Shown here one piece after another: positions 1 through 8,366 of a stretch of 64,000 nt of DNA. Each line of letters starts with the position of its first letter. The stretch's first letter is position 1. Origin of the DNA: Streptomyces olindensis (lineage in GTDB: Bacteria > Actinomycetota > Actinomycetes > Streptomycetales > Streptomycetaceae); the NCBI GenBank assembly GCA_000696115.1, contig JJOH01000010.1, positions 131,126 through 195,125 of the forward strand, read 5' to 3'. Below the pieces are notes generated by a model. The model did no database searches and was not told where the DNA came from. It saw only the letters and a list, made by a program, of their open reading frames with translations. Made by a program: the position numbers and the translations under genes.

Positions 1-324
1 CCCGGCGGCGCCCGGACACCGCTGAAGCGCTGGCTGCGGCACGGGCTGCCCAGCCTGGAACGCGTGACCGACGACAGCCGGCCGTCATGCAGCCTGGCCG
101 GCCGGGTGCCCGAGGACGTGGTCGAGCAGCTCAGCCTGACCAACGTGGTCCAGCAGTTGGAGCACCTGCGCGCCCACGACTCGGTGGCCCGGGCCCTGGC
201 GAAGGGCGCCCTGGTCCTCCAGGGCATGTACTTCCACGTGGGTGAGGCCGAGTCGTACCTGCTCACCGAGACGGACGGCGGCGTGGTCTTCGACCGCGTA
301 CGGGAGGCGGACCTGACGGCGTGA
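1..324 (+). CDS. Beta-class carbonic anhydrase, C-terminal part (5' end outside window)
   Basis: The reading frame is open from base 1 to the TGA at 322-324, so only the C-terminal ~107 residues are present. The stretch NVVQQLEHLRAHDSVARALA followed by LVLQGMYFHVGEAESYLL matches the end of beta-carbonic anhydrases, where a helix (NVxxQxxxLrxHpxV) precedes a strand and a short LxGxxxxxxxG segment. The enzyme interconverts CO2 and bicarbonate in the cytoplasm using zinc. The zinc-binding Cys/His residues lie upstream, outside the window. The family call therefore rests on the C-terminal helix-strand pattern only. A GTG at 64 is internal, because the upstream codons (TPLKRWLRHGLPSLE) also look coding. 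Confidence 0.7.
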   Translation, partial: PGGARTPLKRWLRHGLPSLERVTDDSRPSCSLAGRVPEDVVEQLSLTNVVQQLEHLRAHDSVARALAKGALVLQGMYFHVGEAESYLLTETDGGVVFDRVREADLTA

Positions 325-843
325 GCCGGGCGCCCACCCGGGTGCGCGGCACCTGCACCGCGCACCCGGCCACCCCATCGCGCCACACCCGGCCACCCCA
401 TCGCGCCACACCCGGCCACCCCATCGCGCCACACCCGGCCACCCAACGCGGCACACCCGGCTGCCCACCGCGCCACACCCGGCCGCCTCATCGCCCCGCG
501 CCCGGCCCTCGGCCCTGCCCCGCGCCCGTCGGCCGGCACCTCTCCACGACCCGCCGACCGGCAGGTGCCGACGACAGGCCTCGACCCTCCGCCCCACCGC
601 CCGTCGAGTGCCGACCACCGCCCTCGACCCTCCGCCCCACCGCCGGTCACGTGACCGGCGTTACACGCATGAACTTTCCCTGGTCGGCGTCCGTGGGTAC
701 GGATGACCCCGGCCGTCGAGACCACCGACTGACACCCGACCAACAGGTCTAAACCAATCGGCGGTCGGCCCTTGTCATCGCACCCCCGGGTCTGATGAGC
801 TGTGGCCTGGGACACAACGGACACCCTGGGAAAGGCAGATGCC
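325..843. promoter_or_regulatory. Gene-free stretch with minisatellite and acsA upstream region
   Basis: About 520 bases separate the carbonic anhydrase from acsA. The left half holds the 23-bp tandem repeat listed separately. The right half carries a perfect 20-bp palindrome at 641-660 (centre GTCACGTGAC). Immediately after it, GTTAC-N6-GAACT (660-675) resembles a GlnR half-site pair (gTnAc-n6-GaAAc). Both sit about 170-200 bases upstream of the acsA start, as expected for operators. Assignment to GlnR or any named regulator is inference. Confidence 0.45.
365..500. repeat. 23-bp minisatellite, about six units
   Basis: Units begin with CCCGGCCACCCCATCGCG at 365, 388 and 411 (23 bp each, almost identical). 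Two 22-bp variants follow at 434 and 456, then a decayed unit from 478. The array lies between the carbonic anhydrase stop and the acsA promoter region. It gives spurious open frames in several phases but has no coding signature. Confidence 0.85.
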
Positions 844-2799
844 GTGAGCAACGAAAGCCTGGCCAACCTGCTCAAGGAAGAGCGCAGGTTCGCACCCCCC
901 GCCGACCTGGCCGCCAACGCCAACGTCACCGCGGAGGCGTATGAACAGGCCAAGGCTGACAGGCTCGGCTTCTGGGCCGAGCAGGCCCGTCGGCTGACCT
1001 GGGCCAAGGAGCCCACCGAGACCCTCGACTGGTCGAACCCGCCGTTCGCCAAGTGGTTCAAGGACGGCGAGCTCAACGTCGCCTACAACTGCGTCGACCG
1101 GCATGTGGAGGCCGGGCACGGCGACCGGGTCGCCATCCACTTCGAGGGCGAGCCCGGCGACAGCCGCGCCCTCACCTACGCCGAGCTCAAGGACGAGGTC
1201 TCCAAGGCGGCCAACGCCCTGCTGGAGCTGGGCGTTCAGGCCGGTGACCGGGTCGCCGTCTACATGCCGATGATCCCCGAGACGGCGATCGCGATGCTGG
1301 CCTGCGCCCGCATCGGCGCCGCCCACTCCGTCGTCTTCGGCGGCTTCTCCTCGGACGCGCTCGCCACCCGCATCCAGGACGCCGACGCGCGCGTGGTCAT
1401 CACCTCCGACGGCGGCTACCGACGCGGCAAGCCGTCCGCGCTCAAGCCGGCCGTGGACGAGGCGGTGGAGAAGGCGGGCAACGTCGAACACGTCCTGGTC
1501 GTGCGCCGCACGGGTCAGGAAGTCGCCTTCACCGAGGGCCGCGACGTGTGGTGGCACGACCTGGTGGGCCGCCAGAGCGCGGAGCACGCCCCCCAGGCGT
1601 TCGGCGCCGAGCACCCGCTGTTCATCCTCTACACCTCGGGCACCACGGGTAAGCCGAAGGGCATCCTGCACACCTCCGGCGGCTACCTCACCCAGGCCGC
1701 GTACACGCACCACGCCGTCTTCGACCTCAAGCCGGAGACCGACGTCTACTGGTGCACCGCCGACGTCGGCTGGGTCACCGGCCACTCGTACATCGTCTAC
1801 GGCCCGCTCGCCAACGGCGCGACGCAGGTCATGTACGAGGGCACGCCCGACACCCCGCACCAGGGCCGCTTCTGGGAGATCGTCCAGAAGTACGGCGTGA
1901 CGATCCTCTACACGGCGCCGACGGCGATCCGTACGTTCATGAAGTGGGGCGACGACATCCCCGCCAAGTTCGACCTGTCCAGCCTGCGCGTGCTGGGCTC
2001 GGTGGGTGAGCCGATCAACCCCGAGGCGTGGATCTGGTACCGCAAGAACATCGGCGGCGACCGCACCCCGATCGTGGACACCTGGTGGCAGACCGAGACC
2101 GGCGCGATGATGATCACCCCGCTGCCGGGCGTGACCGCCACCAAGCCCGGCTCCGCGCAGACGCCGCTGCCCGGCATCTCCGCGACGGTCGTCGACGACG
2201 AGGCGAACGAGGTGCCCAACGGCGGCGGTGGCTACCTGGTGCTGACCGAGCCGTGGCCGTCGATGCTGCGCACCATCTGGGGCGACGACCAGCGGTTCAT
2301 CGACACGTACTGGTCGCGCTTCGAGGGCAAGTACTTCGCCGGTGACGGCGCGAAGAAGGACGACGACGGCGACATCTGGCTGCTCGGCCGGGTCGACGAC
2401 GTCATGCTCGTCTCCGGGCACAACATCTCCACCACGGAGGTCGAGTCCGCGCTGGTCTCCCACCCGTCGGTCGCCGAGGCGGCCGTCGTCGGCGCGGCGG
2501 ACGAGACGACCGGGCAGGCGATCGTCGCCTTCGTGATCCTGCGCGGTACGGCCGCCGAGACCGAGGACCTGGTCGCCGAGCTGCGCACGCACGTCGGCAA
2601 CACCCTGGGCCCGATCGCCAAGCCGAAGCGGATCCTTCCGGTGGCCGAGCTGCCCAAGACCCGCTCCGGCAAGATCATGCGCCGGCTGCTGCGGGACGTC
2701 GCCGAGAACCGCCAGCTGGGTGACGTCACCACGCTGACCGACTCCACGGTCATGGACCTCATCCAGGCCAAGCTGCCCGCCGCGCCCAGCGAGGACTGA
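844..2799 (+). CDS. acsA: Acetyl-CoA synthetase (AMP-forming)
   Basis: This enzyme activates acetate to acetyl-AMP and then acetyl-CoA in the cytoplasm, feeding central metabolism from acetate. The 651-residue length is standard. The adenylate-forming P-loop [11 protein letters not shown] lies at about residues 263-273. The C-terminal [11 protein letters not shown] (604-614) contains Lys610, equivalent to the lysine whose acetylation inactivates Salmonella Acs. GTG at 844 is chosen because AAAGG precedes it at good spacing and the protein then begins [10 protein letters not shown]. An upstream in-frame GTG at 802 would add 14 residues but has no clear ribosome-binding site. A strong terminator follows, so the gene is probably monocistronic. 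Confidence 0.95.
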   Translation: MSNESLANLLKEERRFAPPADLAANANVTAEAYEQAKADRLGFWAEQARRLTWAKEPTETLDWSNPPFAKWFKDGELNVAYNCVDRHVEAGHGDRVAIHFEGEPGDSRALTYAELKDEVSKAANALLELGVQAGDRVAVYMPMIPETAIAMLACARIGAAHSVVFGGFSSDALATRIQDADARVVITSDGGYRRGKPSALKPAVDEAVEKAGNVEHVLVVRRTGQEVAFTEGRDVWWHDLVGRQSAEHAPQAFGAEHPLFILYTSGTTGKPKGILHTSGGYLTQAAYTHHAVFDLKPETDVYWCTADVGWVTGHSYIVYGPLANGATQVMYEGTPDTPHQGRFWEIVQKYGVTILYTAPTAIRTFMKWGDDIPAKFDLSSLRVLGSVGEPINPEAWIWYRKNIGGDRTPIVDTWWQTETGAMMITPLPGVTATKPGSAQTPLPGISATVVDDEANEVPNGGGGYLVLTEPWPSMLRTIWGDDQRFIDTYWSRFEGKYFAGDGAKKDDDGDIWLLGRVDDVMLVSGHNISTTEVESALVSHPSVAEAAVVGAADETTGQAIVAFVILRGTAAETEDLVAELRTHVGNTLGPIAKPKRILPVAELPKTRSGKIMRRLLRDVAENRQLGDVTTLTDSTVMDLIQAKLPAAPSED

Positions 2800-2827
2800 T
2801 CACGGCACAGGCATAGCGGAGTGGACG

Positions 2828-2862
2828 AAGGGCACCCGGCAGGCGGCACGCCGGGTGCCCTT
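2828..2862 (+). terminator. Hairpin terminator after acsA
   Basis: Perfect 13-bp inverted repeat (2828-2840 with 2850-2862, arms AAGGGCACCCGGC / GCCGGGTGCCCTT) with a 9-nt loop, 28 bases after the acsA stop. There is no long T-run, which is usual in Streptomyces. Confidence 0.85.
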
Positions 2863-2889
2863 CCCGCGGCCGTGGCGCGGATCAAGATG

Positions 2890-2997
2890 CGCAAGCCCAT
2901 ACATTTAGCTAAACTAAGAAAAACAAGTGCTCCATGGTGCGCCGGGAAGTCTGGTCGGCAAGTGTTCAGCCCTGCCCACCGACCGGAGGTCTCCCCC
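2890..2997 (+). promoter_or_regulatory. AT-rich nhaA leader with palindrome
   Basis: An unusually AT-rich island at 2899-2931 contains the 10-bp palindrome TTTAGCTAAA (2904-2913), followed by CTAAG. It lies about 90 bases before the nhaA GTG, where a promoter or operator would sit. The bound regulator is unknown. GGAGG at 2985-2989 is the ribosome-binding site that fixes the nhaA start. Confidence 0.45.
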
Positions 2998-4434
2998 GTG
3001 GCCGCGCCCCGCCCCAGCACCCCCCGCAAGATCCTCGGACGGCTCTCGCTCCCCGAGCGGACGTACGTCGCGGACGCGCTGCGCACCGAGACGGTCGGCG
3101 GCGTCCTCCTGCTCGCCGCCGCGGTCGTCGCGCTGCTGTGGGCGAACATCCCCGCGCTGCACGACAGCTACGAGGACATCGCCCACTTCCACCTGGGCCC
3201 CGCCGCCCTCGGTCTCGACCTGTCCGTCGCGCACTGGGCCGCCGACGGACTGCTCGCGATCTTCTTCTTCGTCGCTGGCATCGAACTCAAGCGCGAACTC
3301 GTCGCGGGTGATCTGCGCGACCCCAAAGCCGCCGCGCTCCCGGTCGTCGCCGCCCTGTGCGGCATGGCCGTACCCGCGCTCGTCTACACCGTCACCAACG
3401 TCACCGGCGGCGGCTCCCTGGCCGGCTGGGCCGTGCCCACCGCCACCGACATCGCCTTCGCCCTCGCCGTGCTCGCCGTGATCGGCACGTCCCTGCCGAG
3501 CGCGCTGCGCGCCTTCCTGCTCACGCTCGCCGTCGTCGACGACCTCTTCGCGATCCTGATCATCGCCGTCTTCTTCACGGACGACCTGAACTTCGCCGCG
3601 CTCGGCGGCGCCGTCGCCGGCCTCCTCGTGTTCTGGCTGCTGCTGCGCACGGGCGTCCGCGGCTGGTACGTCTACGTGCCGCTCGCGCTGGTCGTCTGGG
3701 CCCTGATGTACAACAGCGGCATCCACGCCACCATCGCGGGCGTGGCCATGGGCCTGATGCTGCGCTGCCACCGCCACGAGGGCGAGGCGCACTCCCCCGG
3801 CGAGCACATCGAGCACCTCGTGCGGCCGCTGTCGGCGGGACTGGCCGTACCGCTGTTCGCGCTGTTCAGCGCGGGCGTCTCGGTGTCCGGCGGGGCGCTC
3901 GCCGACGTGTTCACCCAGCCCGAGACCCTCGGTGTCGTCCTCGGACTCGTCGTCGGCAAGGTGCTCGGCATCTTCGGCGGGACCTGGCTGGCCGCGCGCT
4001 TCACCCGGGCGTCGCTCAGCGACGACCTCGCCTGGGCGGACGTGTTCGCGGTGGCGAGCCTCGCCGGCATCGGCTTCACCGTCTCCCTGCTCATCGGTGA
4101 ACTCGCCTTCGAGGGCGACCAGGTGATGACCGACGAGGTCAAGACCGCCGTGCTGTGCGGCTCGCTCATCGCGGCGGCCCTCGCGACCGTCCTGCTGAAG
4201 ATCCGCAACACCAAGTACCGCCGCCTGTGGGAGGCCGAGGAGCGCGACGAGGACGCCGACGGCATCCCGGACGTCTACGAGGAGGACGACCCGGCGTACC
4301 ACCTGCGCCTGGCGGAGCGCTACGAGCGCAAGGCCGCCGAGCACCGCCGCATCGCCCAGGAGAAGGCAGCGGCGCGGCACGGGCTTGCCGAAGTACCGGG
4401 CGGGGCAGGCGATGACCGCGACGGTCCGGCATGA
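2998..4434 (+). CDS. nhaA: Na+/H+ antiporter NhaA
   Basis: This integral membrane antiporter exchanges Na+ for H+ across the cytoplasmic membrane. GTG at 2998 has GGAGG eight bases upstream and gives 478 residues; longer in-frame starts run back into the acsA terminator. The family's ion-binding acidic pair is present as VVDDLF (Asp181-Asp182), and about 11-12 hydrophobic segments span residues ~30-400. The last ~75 residues form a charged, cytoplasmic, helix-rich tail not seen in E. coli NhaA. That tail contains DEDADGIPD (417-425), which fits a DxDxDGxxD calcium-binding loop. The gene lies between acsA and a holin-X gene; the order is conserved in Streptomyces as far as I recall. Confidence 0.93.
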   Translation: MAAPRPSTPRKILGRLSLPERTYVADALRTETVGGVLLLAAAVVALLWANIPALHDSYEDIAHFHLGPAALGLDLSVAHWAADGLLAIFFFVAGIELKRELVAGDLRDPKAAALPVVAALCGMAVPALVYTVTNVTGGGSLAGWAVPTATDIAFALAVLAVIGTSLPSALRAFLLTLAVVDDLFAILIIAVFFTDDLNFAALGGAVAGLLVFWLLLRTGVRGWYVYVPLALVVWALMYNSGIHATIAGVAMGLMLRCHRHEGEAHSPGEHIEHLVRPLSAGLAVPLFALFSAGVSVSGGALADVFTQPETLGVVLGLVVGKVLGIFGGTWLAARFTRASLSDDLAWADVFAVASLAGIGFTVSLLIGELAFEGDQVMTDEVKTAVLCGSLIAAALATVLLKIRNTKYRRLWEAEERDEDADGIPDVYEEDDPAYHLRLAERYERKAAEHRRIAQEKAAARHGLAEVPGGAGDDRDGPA

Positions 4435-4461
4435 TCTGACGAGACGGTACAAAAGACGGGA

Positions 4462-4539
4462 CCGTACGCAGTCAGGCCGTACGCAGTCGGACGACTGTGG
4501 CGAGTCAGGCACAGGACGCGGAAATCGGACCGTACGCAG
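4462..4539. repeat. Three copies of CCGTACGCAG before the holin-X gene
   Basis: CCGTACGCAG occurs at 4462-4471, 4477-4486 and 4530-4539, all in the same orientation, between the nhaA stop and the next start. The third copy directly precedes the AGAGGGAGA ribosome-binding region. The function is unknown; they may be operator half-sites or short repeats. Confidence 0.6.
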
Positions 4540-4554
4540 AAGAGGGAGACCGCG

Positions 4555-5043
4555 ATGAGCGCACCCGACGGCAGCCCGGTCGGCGCCGAACGCAGCATCG
4601 GCCAGCTGTTCGCCTCGGCGACGGCGGAAATGTCGGCGCTGGTGCACGACGAGATCGCGCTGGCGAAGGCGCAGCTCAAGCAGGACGTCAAGCGCGGCGC
4701 GACCAGCGGGGGCGCCTTCTCGCTGGCCGGCGCGGTGCTGGTGTTCTCCCTGCCGATGCTGAACTTCGCCCTGGCCTACGGCATCCGCACCTGGACGGAC
4801 TGGAACCTCGCGATCTGCTTCCTGCTGTCCTTCGCGGCGAACGTGCTGGTGGCGCTCGTCCTCGCGCTGATCGGCGTGGTCTTCGCGAAGAAGGCCAAGA
4901 AGAGCAAGGGGCCGCAGAAGGTCGCCGCCTCGATGAAGCAGAGCGCGGGCGTCCTGCAGAAGGCCAAGCCGCATCCCCGCCCGGAGCTCACGCAGGACCG
5001 GGTCCCCGAAGCCATCGAGGCTGTGGCACGCTCGTCGTCATGA
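4555..5043 (+). CDS. Actinobacterial holin-X family membrane protein
   Basis: 162 residues matching the actinobacterial holin-X pattern (PF07332-like): an amphipathic N-terminal helix (about 10-45), two transmembrane helices (about 55-80 and 88-115) with a short turn, and a basic cytoplasmic tail (KKAKKSKG...). The family name is historical; in the chromosome these are small membrane proteins, not phage lysis proteins. GGGAG precedes the ATG. Its TGA overlaps the next ATG (ATGA at 5040-5043), so the hydrolase is translationally coupled to it. The M. tuberculosis counterpart by position is Rv3669. Confidence 0.8.
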   Translation: MSAPDGSPVGAERSIGQLFASATAEMSALVHDEIALAKAQLKQDVKRGATSGGAFSLAGAVLVFSLPMLNFALAYGIRTWTDWNLAICFLLSFAANVLVALVLALIGVVFAKKAKKSKGPQKVAASMKQSAGVLQKAKPHPRPELTQDRVPEAIEAVARSSS

Positions 5044-5990
5044 CGGACCCCGCGACACCCCCGGCACAACCGGCCTCGGCCGTACTCCTGGACGTCCCCG
5101 GCGGGAAGCAGGTGTGCCACCGCGACGTCGCGGCCAACGGCGCCCGCTTCCACATCGCCGAGCTGGGCGACGGGCCGCTGGTGCTGCTGCTGCACGGCTT
5201 CCCGCAGTTCTGGTGGACCTGGCGGCACCAGCTGGTGGCGCTCGCCGACGCGGGTTTCCGGGCCGTCGCCATGGACCTGCGGGGCGTCGGGGGCAGCGAC
5301 CGTACGCCGCGCGGCTACGACCCCGCCAACCTCGCGCTGGACGTCACCGGGGTCATCCGCTCGCTCGGCGAGCCCGACGCCGCGCTGGTCGGCCACGACC
5401 TCGGTGGATACCTGGCGTGGACGGCGGCCGCGATGCGCCCCAAGCTCGTGCGGCGGCTGGCGGTCGCCTCCATGCCGCATCCGCGGCGCTGGCGCTCGGC
5501 CATGCTGCGGGACGTCAAGCAGACGCGCGCCGGTTCACACATCTGGGGGTTCCAGCGGCCCTGGATCCCGGAGCGGCAGCTCACCGCCGACGACGGGGCG
5601 CTCGTGGCCGAGCTGATCCAGGAGTGGTCCGGACCGCGTCCGCCGGAGGACGAGGCGCTGGAGAACTACCGCCGCGCCATGTGCATCCCCTCGGCGGCGC
5701 ACTGCGCGGTCGAGCCGTACCGCTGGATGGTGCGCTCCCTGGCCCGCCCGGACGGCATCCAGTTCAACCGGCGGATGAAGCGGCCCGTGCGCGTGCCGAC
5801 CCTCCATCTGCACGGCTCCCTCGACCCGGTGATGCGCACGCGCAGCGCGGCCGGCTCCGGCGAGTACGTCGAAGCCCCGTACCGCTGGCGGTTGTTCGAC
5901 GGCCTCGGCCACTTCCCGCACGAGGAGGACCCGGTCGCGTTCTCCGCGGAGCTCATCAACTGGCTGCGGGATCCCGAACCCGATCGGTGA
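5040..5990 (+). CDS. Alpha/beta hydrolase, epoxide-hydrolase type
   Basis: 316 residues with the alpha/beta-hydrolase fold. The oxyanion-hole motif is HGFPQFWWTW. The nucleophile elbow GHDLGG carries Asp rather than Ser, as in epoxide hydrolases and haloalkane dehalogenases. The catalytic His is in GLGHFPHEE near the C terminus. It probably opens epoxide rings in the cytoplasm; the substrate is unknown. The start is fixed by the ATGA overlap with the holin-X gene. By position it corresponds to mycobacterial EphE (Rv3670), upstream of marP. A dehalogenase or esterase role cannot be excluded. Confidence 0.85.
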   Translation: MTDPATPPAQPASAVLLDVPGGKQVCHRDVAANGARFHIAELGDGPLVLLLHGFPQFWWTWRHQLVALADAGFRAVAMDLRGVGGSDRTPRGYDPANLALDVTGVIRSLGEPDAALVGHDLGGYLAWTAAAMRPKLVRRLAVASMPHPRRWRSAMLRDVKQTRAGSHIWGFQRPWIPERQLTADDGALVAELIQEWSGPRPPEDEALENYRRAMCIPSAAHCAVEPYRWMVRSLARPDGIQFNRRMKRPVRVPTLHLHGSLDPVMRTRSAAGSGEYVEAPYRWRLFDGLGHFPHEEDPVAFSAELINWLRDPEPDR

Positions 5991-6117
5991 CCGCGCGACC
6001 GCGCCCCGTACCCCCGCCTGAACGCTTGTCCTACGAGCGGCCACTTGCCTGGCGCATAGGCCAATTGGGCGCCCCGGGAGCGGTTATCGACCATGGGGCA
6101 GGGGCACACGTCGGGGT

Positions 6118-6300
6118 ATGGGCTGGACGCACGACTACAGTGACGCAAGCCGCAATCGCCGCTCGGCGGGCGGTGCGAACTCCTATCAGCGAGGCGGTGC
6201 ACCGCAGATGGCGGGGGCGGACCCCAGGGTCGGGATCCCGCGCATCCTCCGCCGCCGGGCCCGCTGGGTCTCCGTACGTCTGCGCCACACACGCGACTGA
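6118..6300 (+). CDS. Small basic hypothetical protein (60 aa)
   Basis: A 60-codon frame on the plus strand between the hydrolase and the convergent marP gene. The C-terminal half, PRVGIPRILRRRARWVSVRL, is strongly basic and has GC-rich third positions; the N-terminal half is less biased. No convincing ribosome-binding site precedes the ATG. I do not recognise a domain. It may be a real small protein or chance coding; the hairpin at 6308-6328 just after its stop would serve as terminator for either strand. Confidence 0.4.
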   Translation: MGWTHDYSDASRNRRSAGGANSYQRGGAPQMAGADPRVGIPRILRRRARWVSVRLRHTRD

Positions 6301-6307
6301 GGCAACA

Positions 6308-6328
6308 CCCGCGCGAGTGACGCGCGGG
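6308..6328. terminator. Bidirectional hairpin between convergent genes
   Basis: CCCGCGCG (6308-6315) pairs with CGCGCGGG (6321-6328) around a 5-nt loop. It lies 24 bases beyond the marP stop on the minus strand and 8 bases past the small plus-strand frame. Confidence 0.6.
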
Positions 6329-6351
6329 CCGTCCCCTATCCAGAGCCGCTC

Positions 6352-7551
6352 CTAGAGCGCGCAGCTGTCGCTGCCCACCTGCTGGTTGGCGGTGCGCCCC
6401 TTGGTGATGTCCTCCTGGATCTCGTCCACGGTCAGCGCGTACCCCGTCTCGGCGTCGTCGAGGGACTTGGCGAACACCACGCCGTAGACCCTGCCGTCGG
6501 GCGTGAGCAGCGGGCCGCCGGAGTTGCCCTGGCGGACGGTCGCGAAGAGGGAGTAGACGTCGCGGCGGACCGTGCCGCGGTGGTAGATGTCCGGGCCGTT
6601 GGCCGTGATGCGGCCCCGCACGCGCGCGGCCCGCACGTCGTACGCCCCGTTCTCCGGGAAGCCGGCGACGATCGCGTCGTCGCCGCTGCCCGCGTCCTTC
6701 GACGTGAACCGCAGCGCGGGCGCCTTGAGGTCCGGCACGTCCAGTACGGCGATGTCGCGCCGCCAGTCGTAGAGCACGACCGTGGCGTCGTACTTCCTGC
6801 CCTCGCCGCCTATCTGCACGGTCGGCTCGTCGACACCACCCACCACGTGCGCGTTCGTCATCACGCGACGGTCGGCGAAGACGAAGCCCGTGCCCTCCAG
6901 GACCTTGCCGCAGCTCGGAGCCGTGCCCATGACCTTGACGATGGAGCGCTGGGCGCGGGTCGCCACCTGGCTGTCGGCCAGGGCCGGGTCCGGGCGCTGC
7001 ACGTCGGTGATCGGCTCGTTGGAGAACGGGCTGAAGACCTGTGGGAAGCCGTTCTGCGCGAGGACGGAGGAGAAGTCCGCGAACCAGGTGGCGGCCTGGT
7101 CGGGCAGCGCCTGGGAGACGCCCTGCAGCACCTTGGAGTTGCGGACCTCCTTGCCGAGCGTCGGCAGCGTGGTGCCCGCGAGGGCAGAGCCGATCAGCCA
7201 GGCGACCAGGAGCATCGCCACGACGTTGACCAGCGCGCCGCCGGTCGCGTCGAGGGCCCGGGCCGGGGACCAGGTGATGTGCCGGCGCAGCTTGTTGCCG
7301 AGGTGGGTGGTGAGGGCCTGGCCGACGGAGGCGCAGACGATGACGACGACGACCGCGACGACGGCCGCGGTCGTGCTCACCTCCGCGTTGTCCGTGAGCG
7401 CGTCCCAGATGACGGGCAGCACGTAGACCGCGACGAGGCCACCGCCCAGGAAGCCGATCACCGACAGGATGCCGACGACGAACCCCTGGCGGTACCCGAC
7501 GACCGCGAACCACACGGCGGCGACCAGCAACAAGATGTCCAGCACGTTCAC
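6352..7551 (-). CDS. marP: MarP-family membrane serine protease (CvpA domain plus trypsin-like domain)
   Basis: 399 residues. Four N-terminal transmembrane helices (about 1-130, CvpA-like, beginning MNVLDILLLVAAVWF) anchor an extracytoplasmic chymotrypsin-fold protease. The catalytic triad is His235 (TNAHVV), Asp266 (RRDIAVL) and Ser344 (GNSGGP). Cys214 and Cys397 are the only cysteines in the protease half and match the positions of the regulatory disulfide of M. tuberculosis MarP. The mycobacterial enzyme is needed for acid resistance by processing a peptidoglycan hydrolase. I chose GTG at 7551, preceded by AGGGTGG; GTG at 7560 is an alternative. It follows the Nudix gene by about 13 bases and is probably co-transcribed with it. 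Confidence 0.92.
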   Translation of the reverse strand: MNVLDILLLVAAVWFAVVGYRQGFVVGILSVIGFLGGGLVAVYVLPVIWDALTDNAEVSTTAAVVAVVVVIVCASVGQALTTHLGNKLRRHITWSPARALDATGGALVNVVAMLLVAWLIGSALAGTTLPTLGKEVRNSKVLQGVSQALPDQAATWFADFSSVLAQNGFPQVFSPFSNEPITDVQRPDPALADSQVATRAQRSIVKVMGTAPSCGKVLEGTGFVFADRRVMTNAHVVGGVDEPTVQIGGEGRKYDATVVLYDWRRDIAVLDVPDLKAPALRFTSKDAGSGDDAIVAGFPENGAYDVRAARVRGRITANGPDIYHRGTVRRDVYSLFATVRQGNSGGPLLTPDGRVYGVVFAKSLDDAETGYALTVDEIQEDITKGRTANQQVGSDSCAL

Positions 7552-7564
7552 GAAGGCCACCCTG

Positions 7565-8269
7565 TCATGCGCGCCAGTCGAGCGGGACCCGCTTCTCGCG
7601 GTCCCAGGGCCGCTCCCAGCCCGCGTAGTGCAGCAGCCGGTCGATGATTCCCGCCGTGAAACCCCAGACAAGGGCCGATTTGACCAGAAATGCTGGTCCT
7701 TGGTGGCCGCTGGGGTGGATGGTGGTGGCTCTGTTGGCGGGATCCGTGAGATCCGCCACGGGAACCGTGAAGACCCTGGCGGTTTCGTTCGGATCGACGA
7801 CCCCGACCGGGCTCGGCTCGCGCCACCAGCCGAGCACCGGTGTGACGACGAAGCCGCTCACCGGGATGTACAGCCGGGGCAGGACACCGAAGAGCTGGAC
7901 GCCGGCGGGGTCGAGGCCGGTCTCCTCCTCCGCCTCGCGCAGGGCGGCGCGCAGCGGTCCGTCGCCCCTCGGGTCGCCGTCCTCCGGGTCGAGGGCGCCG
8001 CCGGGGAAGGAGGGCTGGCCCGCGTGCGAACGCAGGGAGCTGGCGCGCTCCATGAGCAGCAGCTCCGGCCCGCGGTCGCCCTCACCGAACAGGATCAGCA
8101 CGGCGGACTGGCGGCCGGCGCCGTCCTCGGGCGGCAGGAAGCGGCTCAGCTGCCTCGGCCGGACCGTCTCCACGGCGTGCACCACCGGGTCCAGCCAGGC
8201 GGGCAGCCCTTCCTTGCTGACCGTCACCGCCGTCACCGGGCCGCCCTGTGTGTCGCTCGCACGCGTCAT
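7565..8269 (-). CDS. Nudix hydrolase, CoA pyrophosphatase-like
   Basis: 234 residues with the Nudix signature GGALDPEDGD...REAEEETGL (GX5EX7REUXEEXGU) at about residues 90-120. The context LLMERASSLRSHAGQPSFPGG corresponds to the CoA-specific UPF0035 motif (LLTxRSxxLrsHxGqvsFPGG), so it probably cleaves CoA to 3'-phospho-ADP and phosphopantetheine. ATG at 8269 is preferred, with GGGGG upstream; a GTG two codons earlier (8275) is possible. The gene sits directly upstream of marP, as Rv3672c does in M. tuberculosis. Confidence 0.88.
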   Translation of the reverse strand: MTRASDTQGGPVTAVTVSKEGLPAWLDPVVHAVETVRPRQLSRFLPPEDGAGRQSAVLILFGEGDRGPELLLMERASSLRSHAGQPSFPGGALDPEDGDPRGDGPLRAALREAEEETGLDPAGVQLFGVLPRLYIPVSGFVVTPVLGWWREPSPVGVVDPNETARVFTVPVADLTDPANRATTIHPSGHQGPAFLVKSALVWGFTAGIIDRLLHYAGWERPWDREKRVPLDWRA

Positions 8270-8366
8270 CGCCACCCCCGTCGTCCTGCCGCTTCCAACG
8301 CACGGCGGCCCCGAGATCGTTCCGCGCCGGGTCGCGGTCCCCCGTTCGAGGGGCTCATGGGGCAGC

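Noticed and set aside
365..500. CRISPR array at the 23-bp repeats
   Set aside because: Units are contiguous without spacers and no cas genes are present; it is a minisatellite.
802..843. Longer acsA reading from GTG 802
   Set aside because: No ribosome-binding site and residues ([14 protein letters not shown]) do not fit Acs N termini; GTG 844 has AAAGG and the usual beginning.
775..2592. Minus-strand frame of 605 codons antisense to acsA
   Set aside because: Shadow frame with Arg/Gly/Val runs and no domain.
2914..4974. Long minus-strand frame of 686 codons antisense to nhaA
   Set aside because: Composition (HRQGEHQHRAGQREG-type runs) is that of a shadow of a high-GC gene; nhaA is clearly the real gene.
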